Shown here piece by piece: positions 10,192-23,375 of a stretch of DNA of 64,000 bases. Position numbers and translations under genes: made by a program. The notes under the pieces are model-generated. The model was given only the letters and a program-made list of their open reading frames with translations. It was not told where the DNA came from and ran no database searches. Position 1 is the first letter of the stretch. Each line of letters begins with the position of its first letter. Origin of the DNA: Pisolithus tinctorius (Eukaryota > Basidiomycota > Agaricomycetes > Boletales > Pisolithaceae); contig JANFAH010000005.1 in NCBI GenBank assembly GCA_024663395.1, forward strand, positions 2,604,001 through 2,668,000, read 5' to 3'.

Positions 10192-11107
10192 ATCGTTTGC
10201 GTAACTTGTATTACGCGGACTCGTCGACGAGCTCGTTGGGGATTGTGGATGGAGAAGTAATCAGGGGTGGGGAAGACGTGTCCACCCCGTAATGGAGCAA
10301 TCCAGTCCTATCTTTTAAACGATGGGTGCTGCGCTGATATGATCTGGAGAAGCTGCATTGCCCCGAGCGGCAGGTTTCATGAGGTGAACTAAACCTCCAA
10401 AGCATAAGCCTAACGACCCTGTTGGCCTTACGGTACACTTACCATCTTTGGTGGGGCTAGGGGAGATGGGTGCCCGCTGTCATCGACAATAGAATCAACA
10501 CCTGCGACATGCATCATGTATCGTCAATATGGTCCACACCTACGGAGAACATCCACACGAAGAACAGGTTGGCAACTCTCCCCTGCTTTGCAAACGCATA
10601 TCCCCGCTGCTAATGGAGGTGGACAAGAGGGCTGAGGATCATCGCCTGTAGGATAGACACTTAGCATTCGTCGGTTTTTCCATTGGCTTTCGAGGTTTTG
10701 CGGTGACTCTGTTACGATGTGATGTACATAAAACCATATCCACCTATCCGAACAAGGTCATGATGATCGGATATTGACCCCGCTTGACTGGGTGATTGAT
10801 TGCGGCAGTCCTTTTACAGTAACACACATTTAGAGACACTCGTGATGAGCCATGGGTAGTGAAAACTGTCCAGTGCAGGCAAGCTCCTGATTGCCCGATA
10901 ACTAGAAGAGTCTTCAGTGCTCACAAAATATCTGAGCTAGTCAGTGGCCCGAGAACCCTATTCGTGCACGCGCTTGTTGAGGTTCATTAGGAAAGCGTAT
11001 CTGTCGTCTGCGATTAGCGCCGGCGGCAACTTGAGTCACAGCCGAGCACAGCCTCCGCGGCGCGGTTTGCTTCCTGTCATTGTCCTGCACTCTCAACAGC
11101 ACTACCC
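10192..11107. other. Intergenic region between divergent genes
   Basis: About 0.9 kb between the minus-strand DUF6534-type gene and the plus-strand fucosyltransferase-like gene. Only short frames are found (10211-10438 -, 10941-11144 -), with no recognisable domain. It should contain both promoters; I see no clear TATA box. Confidence 0.5.
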
Positions 11108-13272
11108 ATGGCGGGATGGTCGTCGGTAGGAGGATACTTGCCACTCAGTAATTCACCAGAAACAACGCGTCCTCAGCGATCCTTCTTGTCCTTCCTGCGA
11201 ATGTCTCGCAATGGGCCATCATCAACTCTGCTCGCATTCACTCTAATAGTCGGTCTCTTGGGTGGATTCATTCTCTCTTCGGGACAGCGGAGATCAGATT
11301 TCTGTCCACTGCCTCTCAGCGAACCTCCACAAGCGCCACATGTACCAGTGTATCACTCGAACGATCCGCTGCTGGTCAGCGATGAACTTGACTTGGAGAG
11401 TCTGCAGGCCATAGTCTCCAGAACTCGTGGGTATTATGCTCGGGACTACAGCATGACTCTAGGATGGAACAATGTGCGTTACCTGTTGTTCGTCGCTGAT
11501 GATACCCATACTCCGTTAGATGCGCTATATCATTGAAACGGCCCTTCATCATGGCTCATTGCTCAATCGTACTGTAATAATACCGTCCTTTGTATATGCC
11601 CGAGCATGTGAATACGGCAAGTCAGTGATGCTTACTGCGTTTTGATTCTATTGCGTAGATGCTGAATCACCCTTCAGTGATGTCTGCGCAGCGTACGCGA
11701 CCATGGTCAACCGCGGGGACGCCGTTAACTCGGACGAGTGGCGCGAGCTCCCCGAAGATAAGCAGATGGCCTGGAAGGTGCCCATTTCTGATATGCTCAA
11801 CTTGACCCATCTTCGACGTACACAATCTGTCATAACTGTTGCCGACTACCTCCGGTTACATAACCTCCCTGAAGATCTTGAGCTGAGCACAGGTCAATGG
11901 GACGTTGCGAAATACCATCAAAACCCAAGCGTATTCGATAGTCACGGTGAACCACCGAGCTTGCATGTCATCGAGAACCAATGGTACGATCCGTTACGCC
12001 TCAACCGCGTGGATAGAATTCCAGAGGAAATGAAAGAAAGGGGGAAGTGGAATCCACGACTGGGGGATAAAGCTCAGGATCAATACGGTGGATGGAAAAC
12101 GCCGTCAAGAACAAAGGCGTACCATGTTCTGGAACTGATGCTTGCCGGTAGACAATTCGTTTTGGGCTGGGACCAGGCCCGTGCGATACTGGAATCCAAT
12201 GGTATCGGAGGCGTTTCGACAGATGAAGGCTTGACAGAGGTACTCCTCAGCAATGGTTGGGAAGTCCTCTATACGTTTGATGGCGCGTAAGTAGCACGGA
12301 ACTTGCACTTGACTCACAAAGTTAATCGTCTAACCAGGCTTGGCATGGACTACGTTAAGAATGTTGTTAATCCTATCAGACAAGTCGCGCCTCACAACTC
12401 GATTCGCGGATTTGTGGATGACTTCTACAACTTCACAGAAGATGTTCTTCTCCTCAAAGGGGAGATACACTACGAACGTAAACCCGTAAGCACGATGCTC
12501 CCAAATCACTTTATCAAACACTAATGGTACGAAGGCAAGCATGCTGTTCACATCTACTGCTGGGCGGGATAAGTTTGCGCGTTTAGTGTTGTATGAGATA
12601 ACCCACACAGATTCGGTAAAGGAGCTCGCAGAAGCTATGTCCGACCGGATGCGAGATATAGTTGGTGGAAGGATGTGGATGGGCGCACATATGCGCCGTG
12701 GTGACTGTGAGTCTTTTCGCGCGCAAATCTCTCGGAAGAAAAGTCGGATTGACTCCCTTCGCAGTCGTGAGATATCACTGGGTGATGCATGATGACTTCG
12801 GGGAACACCTCTCACGGATAAAAAATCACCTTGACGCCGGTCGGGAAGTCCTCCGTAACCTGTCACCTACGTCCTTGGACACCTACGCTATACCAGACGC
12901 AAAGAGCAACGCCGAATACGTGCAGCTTCATCCCCCAGAGCGAGGGGATAAGTCAGTGCATATTCTACACTTATAGAATTTGCCCTAATTGTTCCCCATA
13001 GATTCTACATCGCCACGGACGAACGGGATACCGGAAATCTTGCATATCTCAAGGAACGCGGAGCGATTCGTGCTTCGGATCTCATCACTATCGAGGACCG
13101 CAGGCGATTTGGCTGGCCATTGCTTCTTACGGACGTTCTTGGGATCGTTGAGCAGGAATTACTTGCACGTGCATCGTTCTTTTACGCCCATGCACTCAGT
13201 TCGGTTGCTGGAGGCGTCATAAATCTGCGCGCAGCCAATGGTGCTGACCCACGTACCGCACAGATAGACTAA
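11108..13272 (+). CDS. GDP-fucose protein O-fucosyltransferase-like type II membrane protein
   Basis: Seven exons (11108-11473, 11520-11616, 11659-12286, 12338-12485, 12535-12706, 12765-12951, 13002-13272) join in phase to 622 residues. A short cytoplasmic head is followed by one membrane helix (about residues 40-58, LLAFTLIVGLLGGF), as in Golgi type II glycosyltransferases. Near residue 465, GAHMRRGDF matches the HxRRGD nucleotide-sugar loop of protein O-fucosyltransferases (PF10250 type). FYIATDER and the final FFYAHALSSVAGG segment fit the C-terminal half of the Rossmann-like fold. The family transfers fucose from GDP-fucose in the secretory pathway; fungal members are poorly studied, so donor and acceptor are inferred. 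Intron 2 needs a GC-AG splice (gcaagt at 11617) to stay in frame. All other introns are GT-AG and under 65 bp. Confidence 0.75.
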
Positions 13273-15443
13273 TATCCCGACGGTCATGTCATCACCATTC
13301 TTGAACTATATGGATTTGTACCAGGGGTTGGTCGTTAATATTAACCATGATACCACTTGATGATACCCATAGCGTATCTCTCAAGCTCGTTCGAGGTATC
13401 GATTCCGGACCTTGCGTCGATGCATCCGCAAAGACGACCCTGTGTACTTGTCAAGTACTGGCGCATCTGACAGCAGCAAAGGAGACGTCGAGGTGGTCCC
13501 CAGTTAGTCACCAATTCCACCTCACTGTAAGGGGGAGGGTTTTAGTATGTGGACCTTGTTTGGAATGCTGGACCTGTAGCCGTTGGAGCTACTAGTAGTG
13601 GATGGTTGAATCCTTGCCCCGACTTAGCCTCCGTCTACGGAAATGATCGACCGCAAACTTGCTATTCATGCCATCCAGAAGCTAAACCTGCGCCTTTCAG
13701 CCACTAATAAACTAGACAAAATGCTATTCCGTCGCCTATATGAGCATATAGTTAGGGTCGTTGATGATTTTGGCGAGTTCAATGACCTCCGGGGCATGGA
13801 ATTCATCAAAGAGTCCCATGACCCTGATGTCACTAACTCGTCTTATAATCGGAAGGGGTTGTAACGGGAGTCGGCACGGTAAGCCATACGAACGGGTTGA
13901 CCGGGCGAAGAACTTCCTCCCTGAAGAGGGCCTAAGCGGCGCACGGTCAAGGCCGACGACTGAAGACAGGCAACAACAATGTCAAGTAACACAAGATGGA
14001 GAACTCAGGCGAATCCGATCAAAAATATCCAAATAAAAGCAGCAAACAACAAAGACGCACAGGGACATCCCTCGTCAGATTCTTACCGCAATGAGTGACT
14101 ACAATGCTGTCTGCTTGGACTGCGGGAAGACCATCAGCAACCAACACGGGATATCGATCCACGAGGCACGCTGGTGCCTCAGGAAGCTAAATCGAGGAGG
14201 CTCTAGGAGGGGAAGGGGGAGGAGCACGATGAGGCACGTGAGGACTCGCCCGCCCAACCCCTGGCGAGAAATCAGTTCGGGGATGAGATTGTGTTCTGCC
14301 TAGTGAAATAAAGAACTGAGTACTCGCGGAAGCGACAGCGCGAGTGAACCAATCCGGGGGAAAGCATAGAACATCACCTCTAACTCTTCCAAAATACACG
14401 CGCCTCCTACTACAAAGTTACTTGTGATGGACTGTTCGCTGTTCGCTGATTGTAAGAGTATATGCTAGCCTGCAACCTGTTTACACGAGTTCCCGACTTG
14501 CGGGGGGTCGAGTTGACGTTTTCCTGCATCGGGATCTGCCGTCTCCCAGTTAGACCCTCAGTGCACCTACATGTCACTCTCATGTTAGCTGGTACAGCCT
14601 CACACGAAAGAACACGGGGCTGAACTCAGTGCTACTAGTGGCAGTCGAAAATGGGATTCCGGTACCAATGAAGCTTGAGACTTTGAAGTCCGGTTCTTGA
14701 GTCTTTTCATTCAGCCTGTCCAAGTTTTCCATCAGCAGGCTCTAATCTGGGTCGGGCTGTTGGTAAGGTTGAAAGTTGGCCCGGTACATCAACAACCAGC
14801 AATACTGAAGATCTACTCATCGGTGCTTCGGCAATGCATACACTGTTTGTGTGGGCTCGGGTAAAGGGTTTCTAGGTCCCTGCCCACTCGGGAGACGTAA
14901 GTGAGTACAATCGCAAGGACCAGATGGGGTACTCGCGGGGAAGACACCGGTACTACTGTAGAGTTTTCAACCGCTTTGAGCTACCGTTGACTTCTCCGAC
15001 CCCAGCAGCCGTGACAGCTTGTTGGCCGTGCGTAGACCTGGTCTCAAGCTTTGCTACGACGTTGAATGTGCAGTGCGTTCTGCCGGAACAACAGGGCGAG
15101 CACTTACACCATCTTTTGACTGAGAACAAACCTTATCGCCTTATCGCATAGCGAATTGGGTTGTAAAAAACGAAAAAACGTTTCTTGCCTGTGACTTTGT
15201 CTTCGATTTGTGCTCCATGATTTTCCGATGGAGATAGTACCAGTCGTGTCCGGCTAATTGGGGCTTGCATGGTGCAAGGTAAAACCACGAAAAGGATCGC
15301 TTTCCATGTATCTGGCACCACCCGCCGTCGGGATCACGCCGGATGCATTTTGAGTCCCCTGGGTACGTTTTCAGCGAATTCCCACGGATACTTGCGCTTA
15401 GATATGTGATCTCGCTCAAGCCTGATCCTCTCGACAACCCACC
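13273..15443. other. Long intergenic stretch, no supported gene
   Basis: About 2.2 kb. Frames at 13643-13864, 14091-14303 and 14924-15151 (+) are short. The one at 14091 has a CLDC and HEARWC arrangement that could be half of a Cys/His zinc site, followed by an Arg-rich tail, but there is no second half and no neighbouring exon I can join. A degenerate element or a lost gene is possible. The last 300 bp should hold the MIF promoter. Confidence 0.45.
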
Positions 15444-16109
15444 ATGCCTTTGATTTGGCTCACTACCAACGTGAAAGTAAGTCGTTACCCTCAAGAACCA
15501 AGAATATCATGGGACGATTCTCACAATTCGTGGCTCAGCTGGAATCGGACGATGCCTTCAGGACATTCGTCTGCGAATTCAGGCGGGTATGGATATCAAT
15601 CACGACCAATATTCATAGGGCGCCCTGAAATGCTTCGATCTAGTTTGCTGCTCAGACTATCGGAAAGGACGAGAACGCCTTCATTATCGACTGCCAGTAC
15701 AATCCCTTCTTGACATGCAGAGGAGGGTTTGAGCCCTCAGTCTTGGTTCAAGTTGTCAGCATTTCAGGCTAGTCTTTGATACTTCTCAGCGTTAACTCTT
15801 CCCACTTAGATGAGCCTTTTCAATACCAATGCGGAGAATTCCATTATATGGTCGAAGGCTTTCTCGGATTTCTTCGAAGAAAAACTAGGGGTTCCGCCCG
15901 ATCGGGCAGTTATGTGAGTGACAGACTCATGCATCGTGCATCACAGGGATACTTATGTCTTTCAGGGCTTTCCTGGACGCTGGCCCTGATTTCATTGGGT
16001 AAGCACAGATCTTCGTTAGGGATGTGCATGCTGGGTGACCACAAACTGCTGTAGCATGAAGGGAACCACAGCCTCGGTGATACGCGCCAACGCAGCGAAG
16101 CAGGCTTGA
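15444..16109 (+). CDS. Macrophage migration inhibitory factor (MIF)/tautomerase homologue
   Basis: Six exons (15444-15476, 15539-15586, 15656-15754, 15810-15913, 15966-15998, 16055-16109) join in phase to 123 residues, the usual MIF length. The start MPLIWLTTNVK places the proline that serves as catalytic base in the MIF/tautomerase fold directly after the initiator Met. Later motifs are YNPFLT, GGFEPSVLVQV, SKAFSDFFEEKLGVP-DRA and FLDAGPDFIG, all in family order. MIF homologues are trimeric keto-enol tautomerases; in fungi the physiological substrate is unknown. The second exon is only 48 bp and the protein is slightly short between strands 1 and 2, so exon 2/3 borders could shift by a few codons. 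I see no broken reading frame. Confidence 0.8.
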
Positions 16110-16337
16110 GCGCGTGCAAGCTGAAACTGATCGTAAACACAAATGTCAAATTGGAATACATATGTAACGTTCGAAATGCCCAGTGCGCGAACTCTGGGAT
16201 GACATATTGCCAATAAACTTAGCGGTGTCTGTCAAAGAATGATGAGCGACCATCCCTTGTCATTGGAATGACTGGTTGAAACTTTTCTCAATCAGGAGAG
16301 TTCTGTGAGATAAGTAGTTACATACTCTCTCACCCCC
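16110..16337. other. Short convergent intergenic region
   Basis: Only 228 bp separate the MIF stop (16109) from the amidohydrolase stop (16338); the two genes converge. No gene and no clear terminator motif are visible. Confidence 0.6.
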
Positions 16338-19300
16338 TCAATCCACATTGATCCGAGACAACACCTGCTTTCTGCCCTTCACAGGCCAAACCTCAGTCAT
16401 GTCCTCAGTTTCCCATATCCTGCCTCCACGTATCACGTATTTGAGGTCTCTAGTCTTTCGGATGTTCTCCAATAAATCGACCCCTCCAGGGTAAACAACC
16501 AAATCAGCGAGTTTACCCGCAGAGACTGACCCGATAGATTCATCCAACCCAAACGTCAGAGCCGCGTGGATCGTGGCAGCACGGAGAACCTGTGTAGCGA
16601 CGGGCACAAAATCAGCATCTGGGTGGTATGTCCAACATGACGACTGTTCAAACCTCGTAGCTACTCAACCCGCCTACTTTGGCTAACGCCATCTCGTGAT
16701 GGTACATGAGTCCGAGTGGCGGTTCACCGTGCGCACCGATATGAGCGTGGATACCACGATGAACCATCGTTGCAACCGTTGTAGAGACATTGAAAAACGC
16801 TAGAGCTACATAATCCACACAGTGAGTATGGCTAACAACCGAGCCCAATGAACACGCTTACAATTGAAGGGACGTGCTGTAGACTCCGACAGACCTTCTA
16901 GAATGTCATGCCTTGTGAATCGTCTAAGTCTGCAATAACACTCCTCGGTCAGTAACCCTGGTCCGAGCATGGATAAGGCTCACTTGGCGTCACCGGGTAG
17001 ATCCTCAGTTGCCCAGAGATACTGTTCGCCGTGAGCTCCGCCATAATTAACAATGTGAGTAGGAGTGGTGCCAGTACCGCTCAAAACAAAAAGTGTGAGC
17101 AAGTCATCGTAAAGGATCGACACAGGAATATTGTGTTCGACGGTAGTCATGCCTTGGAAGTACTCGTTAGGTTGGGCCATGCACTCTGCCATGACATCGC
17201 ACTTACCATCGACAATGTAGGTCAAGTCCCAATCGAAATTCATGCCCTAAAACCGGGTTTAATTGCCTGGAAAGTCAAGTTCGCATTCACTCACCCCTTC
17301 AGGCACACAGGCCATGTTCATCTGTCTCGCCTGCAGCAGTAGGCGCTGTCTCGAAGCTCTCGCTGGGAGATTATAATTCTTATACGACCAGCTGGCGGGG
17401 CCACCTTCCACCTTAATTCGGGTGAGAGCTTCCTTCGCTTCCTCGGTATTGGCGATATCGTGATGATACGCATGTGAAGAGGCGCCATAGATGATCTGTC
17501 CAGTATGGAAGATTCGAGGACCAATCATCAATCCACTCTCGACGCGCCCGCGCTCTACGAACCCGAGGTAATTTTGCGAACTCGGACTAGGAAGTGACAG
17601 CGAGTCAGAAGATGTGACAGCAATATCGTAGGAGATCATGGCTCTTACTTGTGAACAGTGGTTACACCATATGCAAGGAACGTTTCCATCTCCCAAGAGG
17701 ACGCTGGATATGTTTCCGACTCACCGTCCCAGTGTGCGTGCGCGTCAATGAAGCCAGGCACAATGTAACCTACCTCACATGCTCACATCAGTGGGTTCGT
17801 ACTACTATGAAAAGCCTGGTATTACCTCCATCGGCTTGTATAACAACACCGCCCTCTGGGATGGCGACTTCACCATCTTTACCTACAGTGTCGATGTATC
17901 CCCCTCGCAGGACAACAGTTCCTTCCGTGATCAAGTCAGCAGAGAGTTCACCATGTTCCATGGTCAGTATTGTCGCATTGACAAAGGTGACGACGTCCCC
18001 ATTAGCAGAGGTAGTATGAACCTTGGCTTCCCGGCGAAGTCTAGAAATTTCCGACTCGTAATATACGGCGATCTCGGTGACGTTCAGAAGGCTTTTCACG
18101 CAACCTATACCAAATGTCGAGGTATCCTCTTGTGCGGCGTTCAAGCAGGTCGAGAGGTGGGAGACGGGAACAGTATGAAGGTAAGGACCTGAAGACAGGA
18201 CAGGTATCAGAGCTATAACCGGGTATGCGTGCATTTTCGCTCACCTAACAACCATCCAATGACAGTCCCGTCCCCGCTGAATACAACATCATGTCCACCA
18301 TCAAGGCTCAACCTCGTCAACCCCGTAGGTGCCTGCCCCGGCTTGCTCCACAAGGCAGTCGAAACATTGACGTTGGGAGCATAGTAAACATGCAGGAAGT
18401 TGACGAAGGCTGCACCCTGAGAAGTGTGCGAGAATGCCAACTCGTCCGTAGAATGGCCTTTCGCAAGTTCTTCTTCCACATAACGTCCCCATTCATCTGC
18501 GCCCTGGGCAAGATCCACTGTGAAAACCCTGTCTGATTCCTGGACAAGAAGCTTCGAGGATGAAATGAAACTAAGCTTGAGTTTGTCATCTGATGGGTCG
18601 ATCGTAGTGGAGATCTTCCTGACACCCTTGACCTCTATTACAGAAGACGGCCTGTTTTCCGTTGGAAGAGTGATCTCACCGACCCAAATGCCTGTATTGG
18701 CAGTAGCCACAACATCACCTGTGAGGATATCTCCGCCCGTCTTTATGAAGGCAATTCTGCGCTGAGCAGTATCTCCTGCCGATACGACAGGACTGAAATA
18801 CCTCCCGATAGGAAGGTTCGTAACCTCGTAAATAGTCCCAGTGTTCAAATCCGCAATTTCAAATGCTGAGAGAGATGTATCGGACCACCGGGCATGTATA
18901 ACCAGCGTTCCATCGACGCCGACGAATGACGGAGAGTAATATGCTGCTTTGGGATAGGCCACCGGAACGCGCTCAGCAGGAACGTTGGAGCCGATTCCTT
19001 GCAGATAAGTAACGCCGGAAGCCTGGAAAACGGCGTTCTTGCCACTGTTATCAAGAGAGAGATGGGTGAAAGCATGCAGCCGTTGGTCTCCCTCTTCCAA
19101 ATCTCTCACATCGGTCCTGGCTCTTAAGGTGTCTGCAATCTTAATCTCTATGTTTGCACGGAACCGGACAGGGCGCGGTTCAGCACCAGCCATGCGCTCG
19201 CCTACAGTGTTCTTGGACAGTGGTACGTGATAAATTTGACCTGCTGCCCAGATGAGTATGGCGTCATCGGAAGGGCTGAATGCGAAGGACGGGTAGGTGC

Positions 19301-20832
19301 CCATTGGGGCATAAATTGTCGAGAGGTCGTATGTCAGACCAAACCAAATATAATCCAGCGTACCGGTTTCGAGGTCTCTGAACAGGGCATAAGTGTCAAG
19401 GCGGGAGGTTAAGTTGGGAAAACCTACTTCAGTGCAAGAGCTTCCTTGTCCCCCACACGGCGGACAAACGCAAGAGTACGTCCATCACGGGACAAAGTAG
19501 GCCTGCTTGCACCACCGGGAAAAGCATCCACAAGGACCTCCGCAAGCCCGCTCGTCAGATTCTTCGAGAATATGGAATATATACCCTTGTGCACATCTGG
19601 ATTGCCATTAACGGTCGCCGTTCGCGGACAGAAACGTCAAGATGCATACCTTTGGAGTACTTAAATGTGCCTTGTGAGTCTCTCACATTGCCCGCGTAGG
19701 TAACGACATCATCTGCTGCCCACGAAAATTGTTCATGACCAATTTGTTGTTCGACGTAGTCGGATTTTTCCCACCCGAAAGGGAGGTCCCTGGAAACGAG
19801 ACGCTTGCCTGCATTGACTTCAATGGGGTGTTCTTTGCCATCTAGGCTGGGAACATGGTATTCCCATCCTTCTCCGGCGCCCAAAGAACGCGATGAAAAG
19901 TACCATTTGGTCGCTATGATTTTGTTCCCGGATGGGTGCCAACGGGGATCCGACACCCAGTTATATGTCTCATTTGTAACTCGTCGGGCTGGAAGTAAAA
20001 AAATGAGCACATCACCATGCTGTTTGGTTCAGAACAGCTGACCGGACAGTCTCCCTTCCCTCCCAAGTCGCCTCAACCTACGATCTTCCGTTTCCTTGAC
20101 ACCTTGAGCAAGGATATTATCTTCGTACTCCTTAAGCGCAATGGCTTCGGGAGTTATGACAGAGGGTGAGCGCACATCCATCTCTTCACAACCACCAGCA
20201 GACCAAGGCATAACCCAGATATTGTCCACACCCAAACCTGCATCACTCCTGAAGGCCAACACATCGCCTTTCGGTGAAAATCTCGGGTCGGAATCGTGTG
20301 GTACTCCAGTGAGAATAGGTATCGCTCGAGTAGTGGTCCCCAATACAAGATTTTCCTGGGTATAAGAAGACCGGGGAAGACAGTATAGGTCACCAGCCAT
20401 GTCAAAGACGACATCACCAGAGACTGGATGCACGTCCAAACGAAGCCAAGTACCCTCTTCAACGTCATATTTCAGCGTACGGGGGTATGAGAAATCGGTA
20501 GAAATGTCCCATGGGTCGTGTTGGCGGAGAGGGAAGACGTCGTCCTTGAACTCGGACGCCGGGTCATCATAATCTGGGCTAAGTGGTGAAGTCGAAGGGT
20601 AATTCACAGACGGCGTGTGAAGAGGGTTGTAGACACTAGGAAGTGATGCTCCCCTCCAGACCAAGAGAGCAAGACAGACGGATGCCGATAGTGTAAGAGC
20701 AGCTCCACCCGTTCTACTGCGACGCGTCGGCGATGACGCGTAAGTGGGAGATAAAGGAAAGGGTAACTCGCCCTTCTCAGTTGATTTAGCATCTCGTTTC
20801 GCGTCGACGTGCATGGCCGCAAGGACAAGCAA
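16338..20832 (-). CDS. Beta-propeller (PD40/TolB-like) plus amidohydrolase, membrane-anchored
   Basis: A large gene of about 12 exons and roughly 1,150 residues. Exon 1 (20832-20043) encodes a basic head and one membrane helix (about residues 42-64, LTLSASVCLALLVW). A propeller built of PD40-type blades follows: DPRFSPKGDVLAF, DPRWHPSGNKIIA, RPTLSRDGRTLAF, YPSFAFSPSDDAI. The amidohydrolase domain begins with GFIDAHAHWD, the HxH metal-ligand motif, and continues through SWEMETFLAYGVTTVHNP, TPTHIVNYGG, GIHAHIGAHGE and FGLDESIGSVSAGKLADLVV, ending at 16338. This domain pair is known from bacteria and fungi as TolB/amidohydrolase proteins; substrates are uncharacterised cyclic amides or peptides. 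The helix suggests a secreted-side or vesicle enzyme (inference). It is divergent from the first GH3 gene with 468 bp between. The copies at 24489-24816 and 30182-32211 are decayed, so this is the only intact one. Confidence 0.8.
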
Positions 20833-21300
20833 GCAGACGTGTGAGTGCTCCCTGAGTCCCTCGCACTGCGGCCGAACTTCGCTCCGGGCCGTTCACTTAA
20901 GTACCGGGCCGAGGAATGGACCATTGCCGGCTTTCGCCTTGCACTTCGAAAGTCTTCATGATCATTGCGCTCGCGACCTCGTGTAGGATGGTGCATGGGA
21001 GAAAGCTTGTGCTAACCGAGGAATCAGTATTGACTGACATAGCCCACTCATGCGGTTGCCCCCGATGCGAGCTTCATCATGCACACCAAGAATTTTATTC
21101 ACTGGAACAAGACTTCAGTTCAAGGAAGGTAAGATTACATCGACTAGCCTATCCTGTGCAATACAACCGTGCACTAACCACTTTTCAAAAAAGGAATCGT
21201 AGACCTGTGGAGATATCTATATAACCACGTTCATATCGAATATAAATATATCTTCAAAACCATCAGACGAGTCGCGATAAATCCGGATCTCGAGTTACTA
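20833..21300. promoter_or_regulatory. Divergent promoter between amidohydrolase and GH3-1
   Basis: 468 bp between two start codons on opposite strands. On the GH3 side a TATA-like run (tctatataacc, then tataaatata at about 21241-21250) precedes a conserved block from about 21271 to the ATG, beginning gtcgcg and including aatccggatctcgag. The block recurs just upstream of GH3-3 and GH3-4. The amidohydrolase side is also copied at the two decayed loci, which shows that the unit was duplicated with its promoter. Confidence 0.6.
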
Positions 21301-23375
21301 ATGCCTACCACCATGATACACCCGATTACTGCCTTGACTCCCGAGCTTGAAGCGGTCTTGAAAGAGGACACGGACCGTCGTTTGAGGAACCTGATAGCTG
21401 CCAACATCAAGACCCGCTATGCTCGTAGTTCCTCTCAACTCTCAGACTTCTTTCTGGCCGTCAATGATAAGGATCTACAGAACGATGAATCGGTCCTCTC
21501 GGACTTCCGCCGACTTGTCTCCCCTACAGAATACGAATCTTACCACCCGTTTATGATCATGTTCAATTCCCACCCTTGCAAATTGTCCGAAGTCGAGGAT
21601 ATGCTTGCACCAGGCCTTCCAATTTACATTCCACTTTCAAGTGCTACCTCTGGCAAGAAACCCAAGCAGTTTGTGAAGTATTTTCGATCTCAACCTTACT
21701 CCCCCAACCCCTCGCCATTCCGCGTAGGAACTACTTCACTCATTTACTCGTTCGCGTACAGAGACCCGGTGGAGATCGTAACAGATTCTGGGGAAGTCGT
21801 GAAGAGGATTCCTGTTTGCAACGGGTCAACTGGGATAATGCGCGCGCAAAACGATTGGACCATCGAAACAGACGACGCTCGCATGGCGTCTATAAGTAAG
21901 TGAAAAGTCCATGTAATTTGTTTTTTGATTTTGATCACCTACACCTGATATCCCTTGCGCATATCCAGGCCACACAGCTCCGTGGGCTACAGGACTTATC
22001 ATCCACCATCGGTCTTTCCTGCTGATCCATGCGTTGTTTTCTTTGGCGAGTACATCCCTGGAGGAGTTTGCTACGGTATTTATAGCAAATTTCATGGACA
22101 TGGTGCACCTCATCCAAGAAGAGTGGGCCACACTCATCTCAAGCATTAGAAATGGGACCATCCCAGACTTCGAACAGATAGACCATGTCCGACCTTATCT
22201 GCAGGTGAGTGATCAGAATGGTGCTGCATAGTGACGAAAGCTGACTACACCAGCTGAACATGCGTGCAGACCCGCAGCGGGCAGATGAACTTCAGCACAT
22301 AGGACCTCCTCTTTCTTGTCCTGGATGGGCACAGCGTGTTTGGCCAAAGCTGAAGCTCCTTACAAACATTTGTAGTGGTACATTCGCTACGGCACTACCC
22401 CAGGTGAGCATGTCCATCTTTTATAACAGATCAATGGATTTCACGTCAGCCAGGCGAGGTCAATTCTTGGACCAAACGTAATCATCCACAACCCTTGGTA
22501 TATATGTTCAGAATGCCTCATAGGTAGAACCCTCAACTTCGGCGATACCGAGACTTTTGTTGTTGCGACCGACGACCTCATCGAGTTTCTTGACATGACA
22601 ACAGAACGGATGCCTGGACAAGTACTTCAAGCAGTGGGCATCCCGTATTCATCCTGGTCTTTGACTGATGCATTCCTGTCAGTGGGACCTTCAACCGGGA
22701 AAGTTCTACCAGCCCGTGGCAACGACCCATGATGGGCTGTGGAGATACCTTATAGACGACGTCATCCAAGTGACCGGCTTCGACCCGCGTAACGGGTTGC
22801 CGGTGTTTAGGTACTCCGGACGGAAGAAGTAAGGAAAATTCCGTTGGTCACTTGTTTTCCTCTGCTCATTATGATCCTCCCATGTACAATCGTGAAGTCT
22901 GGGGCTCCGGCTGCCACATGCCATGATCACAGAAGCTGATCTCGTCAATGTGATTGATGCGCTTAATGGAGATGATATCATGGAAGTGCAAGAGTTCACA
23001 ACGGTCGTCGATGACCGCAAGTTCCCCCACACAGTCGGATTTTTCATCTCAATCACGGGCAACATGGGTATTACAGTCTTGTGTCATCTGTCTGGACCAC
23101 GAAACTAATGCGACGTAGGCCCCAATGCGAAATCTGCGAGACAGAAGGCCTTCGCAGCCCTCGTTGCGACAAGTGACGAACACCAAATTGCATTCGACAC
23201 CGATGAATTTGGTTTACCCACAATCCGCATTGTGAAGCCTGGAACATTTACAGATTATCGGCGGTGGCGAGGAGAAACTTTGAATGTTGGCGTTGGGCAG
23301 ATCAAGCTTCCCTCTGTGCTTTTCGATCCTAAGGCCCAAGAGTGGGTGGCGGAGAGGGTCATGCTGGAGCTCTGA
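21301..23375 (+). CDS. GH3-family acyl-acid amido synthetase-like protein, copy 1
   Basis: Seven exons (21301-21895, 21969-22204, 22254-22403, 22454-22633, 22683-22828, 22898-23067, 23119-23375) join in phase to 577 residues, matching plant GH3 proteins (about 580-610). GH3 landmarks appear in order: FRRLVSPTEYESYHPF, then PGLPIYIPLSSATSGKKPKQ (the nucleotide-binding SSGTSxGK-type loop), CSECLIGRTLN (the SSE motif), and FYQPVATTHDGLWRYLIDDV followed by QVTGF, equivalent to [25 protein letters not shown]. The family (PF03321, ANL superfamily) adenylates a carboxylic acid and joins it to an amine, usually an amino acid. Plant members act on auxin and jasmonate; fungal substrates are unknown, so no hormone role is claimed. 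The promoter-proximal block gtcgcg...ctcgag is present. First of four tandem paralogues. Confidence 0.75.

Noticed and set aside
14091..14303. Possible zinc-finger gene (CLDC and HEARWC)
   Set aside because: Only half a zinc site, 70 codons, no joinable exons; kept as a note in the intergenic entry.
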